Of a DNA stretch of 64,000 nt, positions 35,456 through 46,422 are shown piece by piece. The notes beneath the pieces are model-generated. The model did not search any database and was not told the origin of the DNA. It was given only the letters and a program-made list of their open reading frames with translations. This DNA is from Candidatus Altimarinota bacterium (GTDB lineage: Bacteria; Patescibacteriota; Gracilibacteria; JAUYGZ01). Position 1 is the stretch's first letter. Every line of letters begins with the position of its first letter. The stretch lies in assembly GCA_029233985.1 (NCBI GenBank), contig JARGOK010000001.1:1581-65580 (forward strand), read 5' to 3'. Both the position numbers and the translations under genes were made by a program.

Positions 35456-36406
35456 TTATCCGAAATCTTTTTTTGTGAGCTGTTTTGTTTTTATCGGTGT
35501 CTTTGGACTGGCTGCATTATACTCCAAAGATAAAATCAAGTTGTGAGAGGTCTTCTCATTTATATTTGAAATCCAACCTTTTGAGCTCAGACAGAATTCC
35601 CCAAGGGAAAGTCCTTTTTGAAGTGCTTCTGAAGTATAGTCATGCCTCGAAGTACCTTCTTTTTGAAAAGTGAAATCCCCAAGAAAAAATTTTTGAGCCA
35701 TTGAAAACGGAGGCTCCATAGTCTTCACAATAGCATTTCTCACCATTTGCTTTGTTATTTTTATCGTGTGTATTTCTGGTGAAATCGCATCAAACATTAC
35801 CAGAGTGAGCTCATCTAAAATACTGACATAGCGACTTCGGCATTCTTCTAAAATTTTGGCAGGACTTTGGCTTTTCTGCATATCATCCTCATCCACAATA
35901 ATTCTGATTTTCTGTGAATCTGTCTGGTGGACTTTTACCGTGTGGTAGCCAGTCCCTAAGTCTTTTTGAAAAGTAGGCGTTGCTCCAAAAAGGAGATGCG
36001 AAGAAGAATCTGTAAAATCAATACAAAGATTTATTGAGGTAGATGATGCCATACCATCGATACTCACACTACCACCTAAGGCTTCTTTTGAGTGATGAAA
36101 CCGTCTAAATGTCGAGCTGTCCAAGATGTTAAACTGAGTCGTTTTTGGGAGTAATTGAAGAGTAAATTCATTTCTTAGAGGATCAATTGGCTCTTTTGAG
36201 AGCTGGTTTTCCAGGTCTTCTTTTGAAAAGACGAGGCCTACATTTAGATTATTTATAAGCTCATACAGAACATATGATATCCTCTTGAATATTCTTCTTT
36301 GTTGATTCAATAAACGATAGAGGTCTTCACCACGCGTTTCGTGAATTTTTAAGGGATCGTTGTCTAAAACATGTTTTCCATTTTTTTCCATTACTGGTGA
36401 GATCAA
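35456..36406 (-). CDS. Hypothetical protein
   Basis: This 316-residue protein has no signal peptide or membrane helix. The N-terminal third is helical (LYRLLNQQRRIFKRISYVLY), the middle carries beta-like segments (GGSVSIDGMASSTSINLCID, then SSSHLLFGATPTFQKDLGTG), and the remainder is mixed. No recognised family. Starts at MISPVM (36406) or MEKNGK (36391) are both possible. It is flanked by the aminotransferase (107 bases downstream) and fumarase alpha (85 bases upstream) on the same strand. Confidence 0.7.
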   Translation of the reverse strand: MISPVMEKNGKHVLDNDPLKIHETRGEDLYRLLNQQRRIFKRISYVLYELINNLNVGLVFSKEDLENQLSKEPIDPLRNEFTLQLLPKTTQFNILDSSTFRRFHHSKEALGGSVSIDGMASSTSINLCIDFTDSSSHLLFGATPTFQKDLGTGYHTVKVHQTDSQKIRIIVDEDDMQKSQSPAKILEECRSRYVSILDELTLVMFDAISPEIHTIKITKQMVRNAIVKTMEPPFSMAQKFFLGDFTFQKEGTSRHDYTSEALQKGLSLGEFCLSSKGWISNINEKTSHNLILSLEYNAASPKTPIKTKQLTKKDFG

Positions 36407-36490
36407 AGGGGTATTAAAGCCATACTATCTTGAAAAATGAAAAACAAAAAAGAGAGTTGCTCAGCAAACCATATCTCAAGACTTCGATCA

Positions 36491-37363
36491 TTAGATCTTT
36501 ATGATTCCTTTTCTATTTGAATGACATTGAATATTGACTGCTACGGGGAGCGAGGCAGCATGACAAGGACGGGATTCGATATGCAATGCAAGTGCAGTCG
36601 TTTGACCACCAAGCCCTTGAGGACCTATGCCGAGTTGATTTACAGCAATGAGGAGTTCTTTTTCGAGATTCTTATAATTCTCTTTTTGATGTACGGACCC
36701 AACGTCTCTGAGGATGGCATGCTTTGCGAGACCCGCCACTGAATCAAATGTTGCTCCTATGCCAACCCCAAGGATCCAAGGAGGGCAAGAGCTGGCTCCA
36801 GCTTCGGTACAGACCTGTAAAATAAATGCTTTTATTCCTTCTATGCCATCGCTGGGCTTGAGCATTGTAACTTGGCTGCAGTTGTCAGCACCAGCACCTT
36901 TGGCAAGAAAACTGATTTCTACTTGGTCACCTTGTACCATCTCTAGATGAATAATAGATGGAGTATTGTCTCCAGTATTCGAACGATCGAAGATCGGATC
37001 ATGCAAGATAGATTTACGGAGGTATCCTTCGGTATAGGATTGCCGAACAGCTTCATCAAGAACCTGTTGGAGAGAAAGATCACCTTCCAAGATACATTCC
37101 TGTCCCCATTTGACAAAAAAGATGCTCACACCAGTATCCTGACAAAGTGGCATTTTTTCATCAGCAGAGATGTCTTTGTTTTCCATTATTTCTTCCAAGA
37201 CAAAGAGTCCAGATTCTGAAGATTCGTTTTTTTGAGCAGACTCAAGCGCTTCGACAGTTTTTTTATCGAGATTGAAGCTCGACTCGAGGATAAGGGTTTT
37301 GATGGGGGTGATGATGTCGGTAGAGGAGATGGTTCTCATAGGTAGAGTTTTGAATTTTGGCAT
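36491..37363 (-). CDS. Class I fumarate hydratase, alpha subunit
   Basis: The 290-residue protein is the N-terminal catalytic half of the oxygen-sensitive [4Fe-4S] fumarase/L-tartrate dehydratase family. Visible motifs are KMPLCQDTGVSIFFV (first cluster Cys), RSNTGDNTPSIIHLEM, KGAGADNCSQVTMLKPSDG (usually KGGGSEN), GASSCPPWILGVGIGATFDS (second Cys) and LGIGPQGLGGQTTALALHIE. It needs the beta subunit, which is encoded separately at 47581-48108. The first Met (37363) gives the extension MPKFKTLP; Met9 is an alternative. It supplies malate for the malic enzyme at 33194. Tartrate dehydratase is an alternative substrate assignment. Confidence 0.9.
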   Translation of the reverse strand: MPKFKTLPMRTISSTDIITPIKTLILESSFNLDKKTVEALESAQKNESSESGLFVLEEIMENKDISADEKMPLCQDTGVSIFFVKWGQECILEGDLSLQQVLDEAVRQSYTEGYLRKSILHDPIFDRSNTGDNTPSIIHLEMVQGDQVEISFLAKGAGADNCSQVTMLKPSDGIEGIKAFILQVCTEAGASSCPPWILGVGIGATFDSVAGLAKHAILRDVGSVHQKENYKNLEKELLIAVNQLGIGPQGLGGQTTALALHIESRPCHAASLPVAVNIQCHSNRKGIIKI

Positions 37364-37508
37364 CCAACATGCTTACTGAAGCACTGGTGTAGTTGAGACT
37401 GAAGTACGGCGTAAAGGAATAACGAGTCTTGGCATCACAATTGGAATGGAGTGTAGTAAAATGCCAAAGTCAGTGAGCATCACTTCCTTGCTCTCTAGTG
37501 TATTTGCC

Positions 37509-40016
37509 CTAACCCTTCACCACCAAATTTACAATCCTTCCCGGCACATACAATTCTTTTACTAGCTCTTTTCCTTCCAAGTATTTTTGGACATTTTCAT
37601 TTTCTTTTGCCATCTCAAGTGCGTCTTTTTCAGAAATATCTGGCGAGACCTCCATAGTTCCACGGACTTTTCCGTTGACCTGAACTGGCATTTGGATGGT
37701 GTCTTCTTTTGCCAGTGAGTCGTCGTATATTGGCCATTCTTCCGTCATGATCATCTCCTGGTGACCAAGTCTTTCCCAGACTTCTTCAGTGAGATGTGGA
37801 GCGTAGGGGTGCAGACAAATCAAGAGGATCTCCAAAGATTCCCGAGGGACTTCTTCGAGTTTTTGCAAATGATTGACCATGATCATCATTTGAGAGATCG
37901 CGGTATTGAATTTAAAGTCTTCGATATCATGAGTCACTTTCTTTAAAGTCTGATGAGTAACTTTCAATGTTTCAGCATCAGCTTTTGCATCAGTGATCTT
38001 GGCTTCAGTCGACAGCCTCCAAATCTTTTGGAGGAAACGGTAGACTCCCTGTACTCCTGCCATACTCCAAGGTTTCATATCCTTGAATGGTCCCATAAAC
38101 ATTTCGTAGAGACGGAGGGTATCGCAACCGTATCCTTTTACGACAGTATCAGGATTGATGACATTACCACGAGATTTACTCATCTTTTCTCCATCTTCTC
38201 CCAAGATCATCCCCTGATGTCGGAGTTTTGTAAATGGTTCGTCATAGTCGATGAATCCGTAGCGATGAAGGACTTTTGTGAAGAATCGAGAGTAAAGCAG
38301 ATGCAGCACGGTGTGCTCTGCTCCTCCGACGTACAAGTCTATTGGCCCCCATTGCTTCATCATTTCCTTGGAGGCGAATTCTGTATCGTTGTGCGGATCC
38401 ATAAAACGGAACTGATACCATGAAGAACACACAAAAGTGTCCATTGTGTCCGATTCTCTTCGAACAATACTACGTTCTTCTGACATTACACCTGAGGCTT
38501 TTAGTTTGCCTTCGATACGTTTGAGAACAAGTTCATCGTGGAAGGTTTGAGAATTAGTCAAAGGGGACTCACCACTTGGATTGAAGTCGACATCTTTTGG
38601 GAGCTCGACGGGAAGTTCATCGAGAGGTATTAAGTATTCATTTTCTTGGTCATCGAATACCATTGGAATTGGTGCTCCCCAATAGCGCTGTCGAGACACG
38701 AGCCAGTCACGCATATTAAAGAAAATGACACGCTCACCCATTCCTTCCTTTTCCATGTAATCCATCATGGCTTTTTTGGCTTCAGCTTGGGCATCCATCC
38801 CATCGAGGAACTGAGAATTGACCATGGTCCCTTCGTGAGCAACTTGTTTGATGTCTGTAACAGGAGAATCATCTCCATCTGGAGTGATCATTACTCGAAT
38901 ATTTTCAATGCCGTATTTTTGCGCAAACTCGAAGTCTCGTTCGTCATGAGCTGGCACTGCTACCACCATCCCTGTCCCATATCCAGCCATGACAAAGTCC
39001 GCCAAGTAGATCGGCATTTTTAGTCCATTGAGAGGGTTCAATGCGTATGATCCCGTAAAAGCACCTGTTTTTTCTTTGTTTTCTTGTCGTTCCAAAGGTG
39101 TCATTTTGGCTGTTCTATCGACATAGGCCTCTACTTCTTCTTTGTGATCTGGCTGGGTGATCTTGGAAACGATATCGTGCTCTGGAGCTACCACAACAAA
39201 ATTTGCTCCAAAGTTTGTCTCGGGGTACTTGGTAAAGACCACAATTTTTTCGTCTGATCCTTCGATTTCATAGGTAATATTGATTCCTTCTTGCTTTCCG
39301 ATCCAATTGCGTTGACCGATCTTTGTTGATTCAGGCCAGTCAATAGCATCGAGACCCTCAAGAAGTCCAGAAGTCTTTCTCCCTTCGTATTCTGAATCCT
39401 CCAAAAAATCGGTGATTTTGAAAAACCACTGAGAAAGATTTTTTTGGTGCACTTCATTTTTACATCGGTCACATTTCCCGTTGATTACCTGTTCGTTTGC
39501 GAGAACCGTATGACAGTCGTCACACCAATTGACAGGAGCTTTCTTTTTGTAAGCGAGGTCTTTTGAATAGAGAAAATGAAAGAACCATTGAGTCCATCTG
39601 TAATAGTCGGGTAAGCAGGTGGCGAGCTCACGTTCCCAGTCGTAACTAAATCCAAGGTCTTTGATCTGCCGCTTGAATGTGGTGATGTTTCCTAAAGTGC
39701 TTTCTTCTGGATGAACTTGTGTCTTGATGGCGTAGTTTTCTGCAGGAAGACCAAAAGCATCCCATCCCATAGGATGAAGAACATTTTTTCCTTTCATTCG
39801 CATGTACCGAGCAATGATGTCTGTAGCCGTGTAACCTTCTGGATGTCCTACGTGCAGACCAGAACCTGAAGGATAGGGAAACATATCCAGGACGTAGTAT
39901 TTTTCTTTTTTCGAATCATCGTCAGCCTTGAACATATTGGATGAGAACCATCGGTCTTGCCATTTTTGTTCAATATTTTCGTGATCGTATCGTGAGTTTT
40001 TTTCAGTATCAGACAT
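37509..40016 (-). CDS. leuS: Leucyl-tRNA synthetase
   Basis: This 835-residue class Ia aminoacyl-tRNA synthetase charges tRNA-Leu. The HIGH motif is PYPSGSGLHVGHPEGYTATD (near residue 50), the KMSKS motif GEKMSKSRGNVINPD (near 620), and the zinc-like CDDCHT/CDRCKN pair (near 170) and the editing domain (TKYPETNFGANFVVVAPEHD, then YGTGMVVAVPAHDERDFEFA) are intact. The C-terminal domain ends with VNGKVRGTMEVSPD. The length is slightly below the usual 860 without a missing domain. There is no Shine-Dalgarno sequence upstream. Confidence 0.97.
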   Translation of the reverse strand: MSDTEKNSRYDHENIEQKWQDRWFSSNMFKADDDSKKEKYYVLDMFPYPSGSGLHVGHPEGYTATDIIARYMRMKGKNVLHPMGWDAFGLPAENYAIKTQVHPEESTLGNITTFKRQIKDLGFSYDWERELATCLPDYYRWTQWFFHFLYSKDLAYKKKAPVNWCDDCHTVLANEQVINGKCDRCKNEVHQKNLSQWFFKITDFLEDSEYEGRKTSGLLEGLDAIDWPESTKIGQRNWIGKQEGINITYEIEGSDEKIVVFTKYPETNFGANFVVVAPEHDIVSKITQPDHKEEVEAYVDRTAKMTPLERQENKEKTGAFTGSYALNPLNGLKMPIYLADFVMAGYGTGMVVAVPAHDERDFEFAQKYGIENIRVMITPDGDDSPVTDIKQVAHEGTMVNSQFLDGMDAQAEAKKAMMDYMEKEGMGERVIFFNMRDWLVSRQRYWGAPIPMVFDDQENEYLIPLDELPVELPKDVDFNPSGESPLTNSQTFHDELVLKRIEGKLKASGVMSEERSIVRRESDTMDTFVCSSWYQFRFMDPHNDTEFASKEMMKQWGPIDLYVGGAEHTVLHLLYSRFFTKVLHRYGFIDYDEPFTKLRHQGMILGEDGEKMSKSRGNVINPDTVVKGYGCDTLRLYEMFMGPFKDMKPWSMAGVQGVYRFLQKIWRLSTEAKITDAKADAETLKVTHQTLKKVTHDIEDFKFNTAISQMMIMVNHLQKLEEVPRESLEILLICLHPYAPHLTEEVWERLGHQEMIMTEEWPIYDDSLAKEDTIQMPVQVNGKVRGTMEVSPDISEKDALEMAKENENVQKYLEGKELVKELYVPGRIVNLVVKG

Positions 40017-40261
40017 GTGAGGGGTTTTAAGTGATGTTCGAGCGCTATTGTAACGATAAATGGAGTATTATGGAAATATTCTCTATTCATTAGAATGAGC
40101 AAATACAAATGCTCGAAATGAAACTCGTAAGGCCAACTTGGACTGAATATAGAATCTTTGAGATCGTTTCGTCACAAAACCAGAATGAACTCTTTGCTTT
40201 TTGAAGTGTGTTAAGCTTTTGTATTTCAAAACTTCTGCATTCCCTTGCTAAAGTCATTTAT

Positions 40262-40290
40262 TTGACATATTAATTTAAATATGTTATTAT
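40262..40290 (+). promoter_or_regulatory. Near-consensus sigma70-type promoter
   Basis: A perfect TTGACA (40262-40267) is separated by 17 bases from TATTAT (40285-40290). Transcription would begin near 40297 and read through a hairpin leader into the 67-codon gene at 40392. It is the best promoter match I see in the window. It lies in the 375-base gap between the divergently arranged leuS and the small gene. Confidence 0.7.
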
Positions 40291-40310
40291 ATCATTAGTT
40301 TAAGAAGTCT

Positions 40311-40356
40311 ATGAGACAGCCCTAGGTCAATCAAAAGATCCTCGCTGTCAGCTCAT
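40311..40356 (+). ncRNA. Structured leader hairpin upstream of the 67-codon gene
   Basis: ATGAG-ACAGC (40311-40320) can pair with GCTGT (40344-40348) and CTCAT (40352-40356), with a CAG bulge. The resulting 10-pair stem encloses a 23-base loop containing a partial AGG/CCT pairing. It lies about 15 bases downstream of the predicted transcription start. It could be a 5' stabiliser, a cis-regulatory element or part of a small RNA; the sequence does not decide between these. Confidence 0.45.
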
Positions 40357-40391
40357 ATCAGAAAACCCCCTTACATTTTTATTCTTTTCCT

Positions 40392-40595
40392 ATGAGTACA
40401 CCAAGTAGCAATCCTTCTAGCGGAGGAAAGCCCAAGTTTGGTACTCCAGGTTGGCTTGATCATATCAATAGCTCTTTGAGTACGATGACCAAACAACTGA
40501 AGACTCAGCCTTCTTCTCATCTCCCGTCTCGATCTACTCCTCGTTCAACTACTGCAGAAATGAGATCGCATCTCTCGGGAATTTTCAATAAGTAG
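40392..40595 (+). CDS. Small Ser/Pro/Thr-rich protein behind a strong promoter
   Basis: The 67-residue basic, Ser/Thr/Pro-rich protein begins MSTPSSNPSSGGKPKFGTPG. A short amphipathic centre (WLDHINSSLSTMTKQL) follows and it ends in HLSGIFNK. There is no signal peptide and no Cys. It is probably largely disordered, with one helix. The gene has its own near-consensus promoter, a roughly 95-base leader with a hairpin and an intrinsic terminator 65 bases after the stop, so it is an isolated transcription unit. The function is unknown. The region could alternatively be a noncoding RNA, since coding evidence is only an open frame of reasonable composition. Confidence 0.55.
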   Translation: MSTPSSNPSSGGKPKFGTPGWLDHINSSLSTMTKQLKTQPSSHLPSRSTPRSTTAEMRSHLSGIFNK

Positions 40596-40660
40596 CACCC
40601 ACACTTCTGGCCGCCACCACCCCACTATATGTGGGTAATAGCTCTGGGAATTTATATACT

Positions 40661-40692
40661 AAAAAAGCCCTTTCAAATAAAAGGGCTTTTTT
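40661..40692. terminator. Bidirectional intrinsic terminator
   Basis: AAAAAAGCCCTTT and AAAGGGCTTTTTT form a 13-base stem with a short loop (CAAATAA region). It ends the 67-codon transcription unit on the plus strand, and its mirror ends the secreted-protein gene (stop at 40712) on the minus strand. Confidence 0.9.
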
Positions 40693-40711
40693 ATATTTTG
40701 CTTCGTCAGGC

Positions 40712-42193
40712 TTACTTACCAGACCAGTAAAAAAAATGGTTGTTGAGTTTGTCGAGAAGCTTCATTTCCATAGCGTCCAGTTGCGCAGATGAGTAGACAT
40801 CTCGCATCTTTACTTTGAATTTTCGGACTTGTACCTTCGCGCAACGAAGGTGCTCACAGTTACCTGTGATTTTTTTGAGTTCTTGATCAAGGATGATGTT
40901 GGTGCTCGCTTGAGCATTGAGCATCATAAAATCTTCCATTCCTGGATCAGCGTTTTCCCATTGTGTGATTGGCTCCCATTGCATGCTACTCTCCCAACTT
41001 GTTTCTTCTAGAGCAGGTTCTTCCCAGGTGTTTTCCCATTCGTCGACTGGAGTAACTTCTTCGAAAGTTCCCATGAATTGTTCTTGCGTGAGTTTTCCAA
41101 TAGAGACAAATCCATCGATGATTGTATTTACATTGATGGTTTCATCGAGTGCTGGTCGTACGATTGGTGACTGTACACCATAGCTTATTCGTTCATCAGC
41201 AACGATCTTTATTGGCATTTGAAGCGCTCCAAGATTGATTTCTAGATGAGCCCCTGTAACCCTTTCAGATTCAACTGTAATCTCCACAAAAGCTTCAACA
41301 TTTTTTGCTGCTTGGAGAAATTCGTTTATTGCCATTGCTGATTGAGCTGTACTCATGCTTTCCACTTCCCACATGATCTCATCCTTAAAAGTAGGGAGGA
41401 GTGTAACCAGAAGATTTCCTACTGCTTTTTGGATTTTTCCAGCCTGAAGAGATGTCACACTGTCTGCTAGGGTGATTTTAAAAATCTTGTCTGAAGAAAA
41501 ATTTCGTTGTGATACAGAGTTTGCTTCACGCATTTCGATATCAAAGAGTCCACTATCAATCAATTCTGAATAGTGTTCTGCTATGACAGGCAGAAGTGTT
41601 TTGAGATCAAAACTTCCTTGATTGAACAGTGATGTGATTTCTTCAAGGTCTGCAGTTGCCATATTTGAATCAGCTAATTCACCAACACTTTCCATCAGCT
41701 CAGCAAGTGAGTAACGGTAGTAATTGTTTGTGAATACTTTCATTGATTCTTGAACCATTTCCAAGATAGCATTGATTTCTGAGTTGTTTGAATTGGCTTG
41801 GATGTTATTCATCATCATGTAGTGAGTCTGCTTTTCATCGAAGTATCGTGCTTCCAAATCAGCTCCAACCCATACTTTTGAGAGGTTTTGCATGCTTGGT
41901 GAAAGATCTTCAGTGTTGAAGTCTGTCATTGTCATATTCACCTTTGTTTTGTTCAATAGGTCAAATCCATTTTTTACTCCGCTCATATCTGCAAAGATAT
42001 CCAGATCAAAAGGCATATCTGCGAGCTCTTGACGGTTGTCAGCTATCACACTTAGGGTCGACTCGTAAGAATAGTCCTGGAGTATACTTGCCTGAATAAC
42101 CTCACTAAGACTTGCAGCTTGGGCCTGAGGTACAATGAGACTCGTGCTCATAAGAGCAATGATAGAGAGCGATGCTCCGATTTTTTTAAACAT
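40712..42193 (-). CDS. Secreted or membrane-anchored hypothetical protein
   Basis: The ATG at 42193 gives 493 residues and a clean signal peptide (MFKKIGASLSIIALMSTSLI to PQAQAA, cleavage near residue 25). The frame extends 43 codons further upstream, but those residues do not resemble protein N-termini. The mature protein is mostly helical and Met/Asn/Ser-rich (YYRYSLAELMESVGELADSN), with a C-terminal Trp/Glu-rich linker (PVDEWENTWEEPALEETSWE) followed by a basic Cys-containing end (KKITGNCEHLRCAKVQVRKF). It resembles Patescibacteria-specific exported proteins in style; no family is recognised. A TATAAT box lies about 35 bases before the start. Confidence 0.78.
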   Translation of the reverse strand: MFKKIGASLSIIALMSTSLIVPQAQAASLSEVIQASILQDYSYESTLSVIADNRQELADMPFDLDIFADMSGVKNGFDLLNKTKVNMTMTDFNTEDLSPSMQNLSKVWVGADLEARYFDEKQTHYMMMNNIQANSNNSEINAILEMVQESMKVFTNNYYRYSLAELMESVGELADSNMATADLEEITSLFNQGSFDLKTLLPVIAEHYSELIDSGLFDIEMREANSVSQRNFSSDKIFKITLADSVTSLQAGKIQKAVGNLLVTLLPTFKDEIMWEVESMSTAQSAMAINEFLQAAKNVEAFVEITVESERVTGAHLEINLGALQMPIKIVADERISYGVQSPIVRPALDETINVNTIIDGFVSIGKLTQEQFMGTFEEVTPVDEWENTWEEPALEETSWESSMQWEPITQWENADPGMEDFMMLNAQASTNIILDQELKKITGNCEHLRCAKVQVRKFKVKMRDVYSSAQLDAMEMKLLDKLNNHFFYWSGK

Positions 42194-42293
42194 AGTCTTG
42201 ATAAATAGAGTAAAATATATCGTAATTATACTTTTTTCAGCTTTTATGTCAATATTATCGCTTGTGGATAACATTTTTGGGTGATTGACATGA

Positions 42294-44273
<1,980 letters not shown>

Positions 44274-44310
44274 TAGTATTTTTTATTTTTGATCATTATT
44301 TTTCTCACCA

Positions 44311-45303
44311 ATGAATATCATCCGTTATAAGTGGTTTTGGATTACGCTTTCTTCACTATTTGTAGGAGCAAGTATCCTGGCATACGCTACTTTTGGTCTT
44401 CGACTCTCAGCTGACTTTACTGAAGGAAGTCTTTATGAAGTTCAGTTTGATCTTCCTACCAATGAAGCCGTTGTTGAAGCAGAACTGACTGAAAGCGAAG
44501 CGACTGAAGCAACTGATAGTGATGCCGTAACAAACCTCACTGTCGTAACTCAAGAACGACTTCGTGAAGTTATTGCAGCCTATGTGCCCGCTGAAGGTAT
44601 TGATCCCATTGGGAGTGTTGAAATAAAAAAAAGTGGAGAAGGACACTTTACAATCCGACTCAGACGACTCGAGCCAGCAGCATCTGATGCCTTTTTGGCA
44701 TACATCAACAGCGAAGCTGGAAGCTACGAGTTGACCCAATCTAGAGATGTATCTCCAACTTTTGCTCAAACATTCCGTGACAGAGCTCTTCTTGCTCTTT
44801 TGGTCACTACTCTTATGATTATTCTCTATATCACCTTTGCTTTTCGAAAGGTGTCACGTGGGATCAAGTCTTGGAAGCTTGGTTTTGCAGCTATTGTAGC
44901 TCTTGCTCATGATATTATTATTATTGTTGGGCTTTTCTCCCTCCTTGGATACTATTATCAAGTAGAAGTTGATGCTCTCTTTATCACGGCTCTCCTCAGT
45001 GTGATGGGGTTCTCTGTAAACGATACAATTGTGGTTTTTGACCGTCTGAGAGAAAACCTCTTTATCCAAGAGCGTGGAGAAAGTTTTGATAAGGTAGCAA
45101 ACAAAAGTTTGAACCAAACACTAGCACGTTCTATCAACACTTCTTTTTCTACCTTTATTGTTCTCTCAAGTCTATTGATTCTGGGAGCACAAGAGCTTTA
45201 CTATTTTGTCTTGGCTTTGATTCTTGGTGTAGCTGTTGGAACCTATTCTTCAATCTTTTTGGCAACACCATTGCTGACGATTGTGAGAAATCAAAAGGAC
45301 TAG
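44311..45303 (+). CDS. secF: Protein-export membrane protein SecF
   Basis: The 330-residue RND-like subunit uses proton flux to help SecYEG translocation. The N-terminal helix is followed by LRLSADFTEGSLYEVQFD (the family LGIDFTGGS motif, altered). The periplasmic P1-like region holds an unusual acidic Glu/Ala/Thr insertion (residues 55-75), then RSRDV-type SPTFAQTF. The six-helix core contains ALAHDIIIIVGLFSLLGYYY and the FSVNDTIVVFDRLRENL signature. SecD, normally adjacent, is not in the window; gyrB lies upstream and trpS downstream. A SecDF homologue of SecF type rather than a full fusion is supported by length. Confidence 0.93.
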   Translation: MNIIRYKWFWITLSSLFVGASILAYATFGLRLSADFTEGSLYEVQFDLPTNEAVVEAELTESEATEATDSDAVTNLTVVTQERLREVIAAYVPAEGIDPIGSVEIKKSGEGHFTIRLRRLEPAASDAFLAYINSEAGSYELTQSRDVSPTFAQTFRDRALLALLVTTLMIILYITFAFRKVSRGIKSWKLGFAAIVALAHDIIIIVGLFSLLGYYYQVEVDALFITALLSVMGFSVNDTIVVFDRLRENLFIQERGESFDKVANKSLNQTLARSINTSFSTFIVLSSLLILGAQELYYFVLALILGVAVGTYSSIFLATPLLTIVRNQKD

Positions 45304-45427
45304 TATTGAAACGAATGCAAATTCTTTAGAATTATCACATTTCATAGATTGGTTTTTCATATAATCAATACCAGAATCTATTCCTTAAGGAACTTCTGAG
45401 ATCATATTTATCATTAATGTCCGTGTT

Positions 45428-46390
45428 ATGAAGCGAGTTTTGTCAGGTATTCAACCATCAGGAGATCTTCATCTTGGGAATTATTTTGGGGCCATTCAAC
45501 AGTGGGTAAAAATGCAGGAAAACCATGAATGTTTTTTCTTTTTGGCTGATCTTCACTCTCTTACCAGTCAAAAAGACCCAGATGCTCTAAGAAAACAAAG
45601 TTATGAAGCAGCTTTGACCTACTTGGCTTGTGGGATAGACCCCAGTAAAGTGGTCATCTTTAGACAATCTGATGTAGCTTGCCATACTGAATTGGCATGG
45701 ATACTTGCTACATTGTGCCCCATGGGACTCATGGAGCGGGCTCATTCATATAAGGACAAAACTGCAAAAGGAATGCTTCCTAATGTAGGTCTTTTTACCT
45801 ATCCAGTCCTGATGGCAGCAGACATTTTGTTGTACAGTGCAGATCTCGTACCGGTGGGTAAAGACCAAAAGCAGCATGTAGAAATCACACGAGACTTGGT
45901 TGAAAAATTTCATCACCATTTTGGCGAAGCTTTTGCAATGCCAGATCCATTTATTCCAGAAGAAGTAGCCATAGTACCAGGCGTGGATGGTCAAAAAATG
46001 AGTAAGAGTTACAAAAATACTATCCCGATCTTTTGTGAGCAGGCTGAACTGAAGAAAATAACTATGAGGATAGTGACAGATTCTGCAGAAGTTGAGGACA
46101 AAAAAGAGCCAGAAGGAAATACGATTTACGAACTGTACAAGCTGGTCGCTCCAGATAAAGCTGATGATATGGCCAATAAGTTTCGAGAAGGAGGATATGG
46201 GTATGGAGAACTAAAGAAAGACCTTCTGAGTGGTATTGAAGATTTCCTTGACCCAATTTGGGAAGAACGGCGAAAACTGGAAGCAAGAAAAGGTTATATA
46301 GAGGAAATATTGGAAAATGGAGCTCAAAAAGCTGAAGCCGAAGCGAGTAAAGTTATGGAAAAAGTAAGAAGCCTCGTAGGCCTAAGATAA
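45428..46390 (+). CDS. trpS: Tryptophanyl-tRNA synthetase
   Basis: This 320-residue class Ic synthetase charges tRNA-Trp. The motifs are SGIQPSGDLHLGNYFGAIQQ (HIGH-like HLGN at residues 15-18), FFLADLHSLT, the Trp-binding LTYLACGIDPSKVVIFRQSD, YPVLMAADILLYSADLVPVG with KDQKQHVEITRDL, and the KMSKS loop DGQKMSKSYKNTIPIF. The length is normal. The desulfurase gene follows 32 bases later and fumarase beta after that, so the three may be co-transcribed. Confidence 0.96.
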   Translation: MKRVLSGIQPSGDLHLGNYFGAIQQWVKMQENHECFFFLADLHSLTSQKDPDALRKQSYEAALTYLACGIDPSKVVIFRQSDVACHTELAWILATLCPMGLMERAHSYKDKTAKGMLPNVGLFTYPVLMAADILLYSADLVPVGKDQKQHVEITRDLVEKFHHHFGEAFAMPDPFIPEEVAIVPGVDGQKMSKSYKNTIPIFCEQAELKKITMRIVTDSAEVEDKKEPEGNTIYELYKLVAPDKADDMANKFREGGYGYGELKKDLLSGIEDFLDPIWEERRKLEARKGYIEEILENGAQKAEAEASKVMEKVRSLVGLR

Positions 46391-46422
46391 GAAAACCTAC
46401 TCCACTATTTAGCCCCCACATA

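Noticed and set aside
44311-45303. SecDF fusion
   Set aside because: The protein is only 330 residues and holds the SecF core; no SecD domain is encoded next to it.
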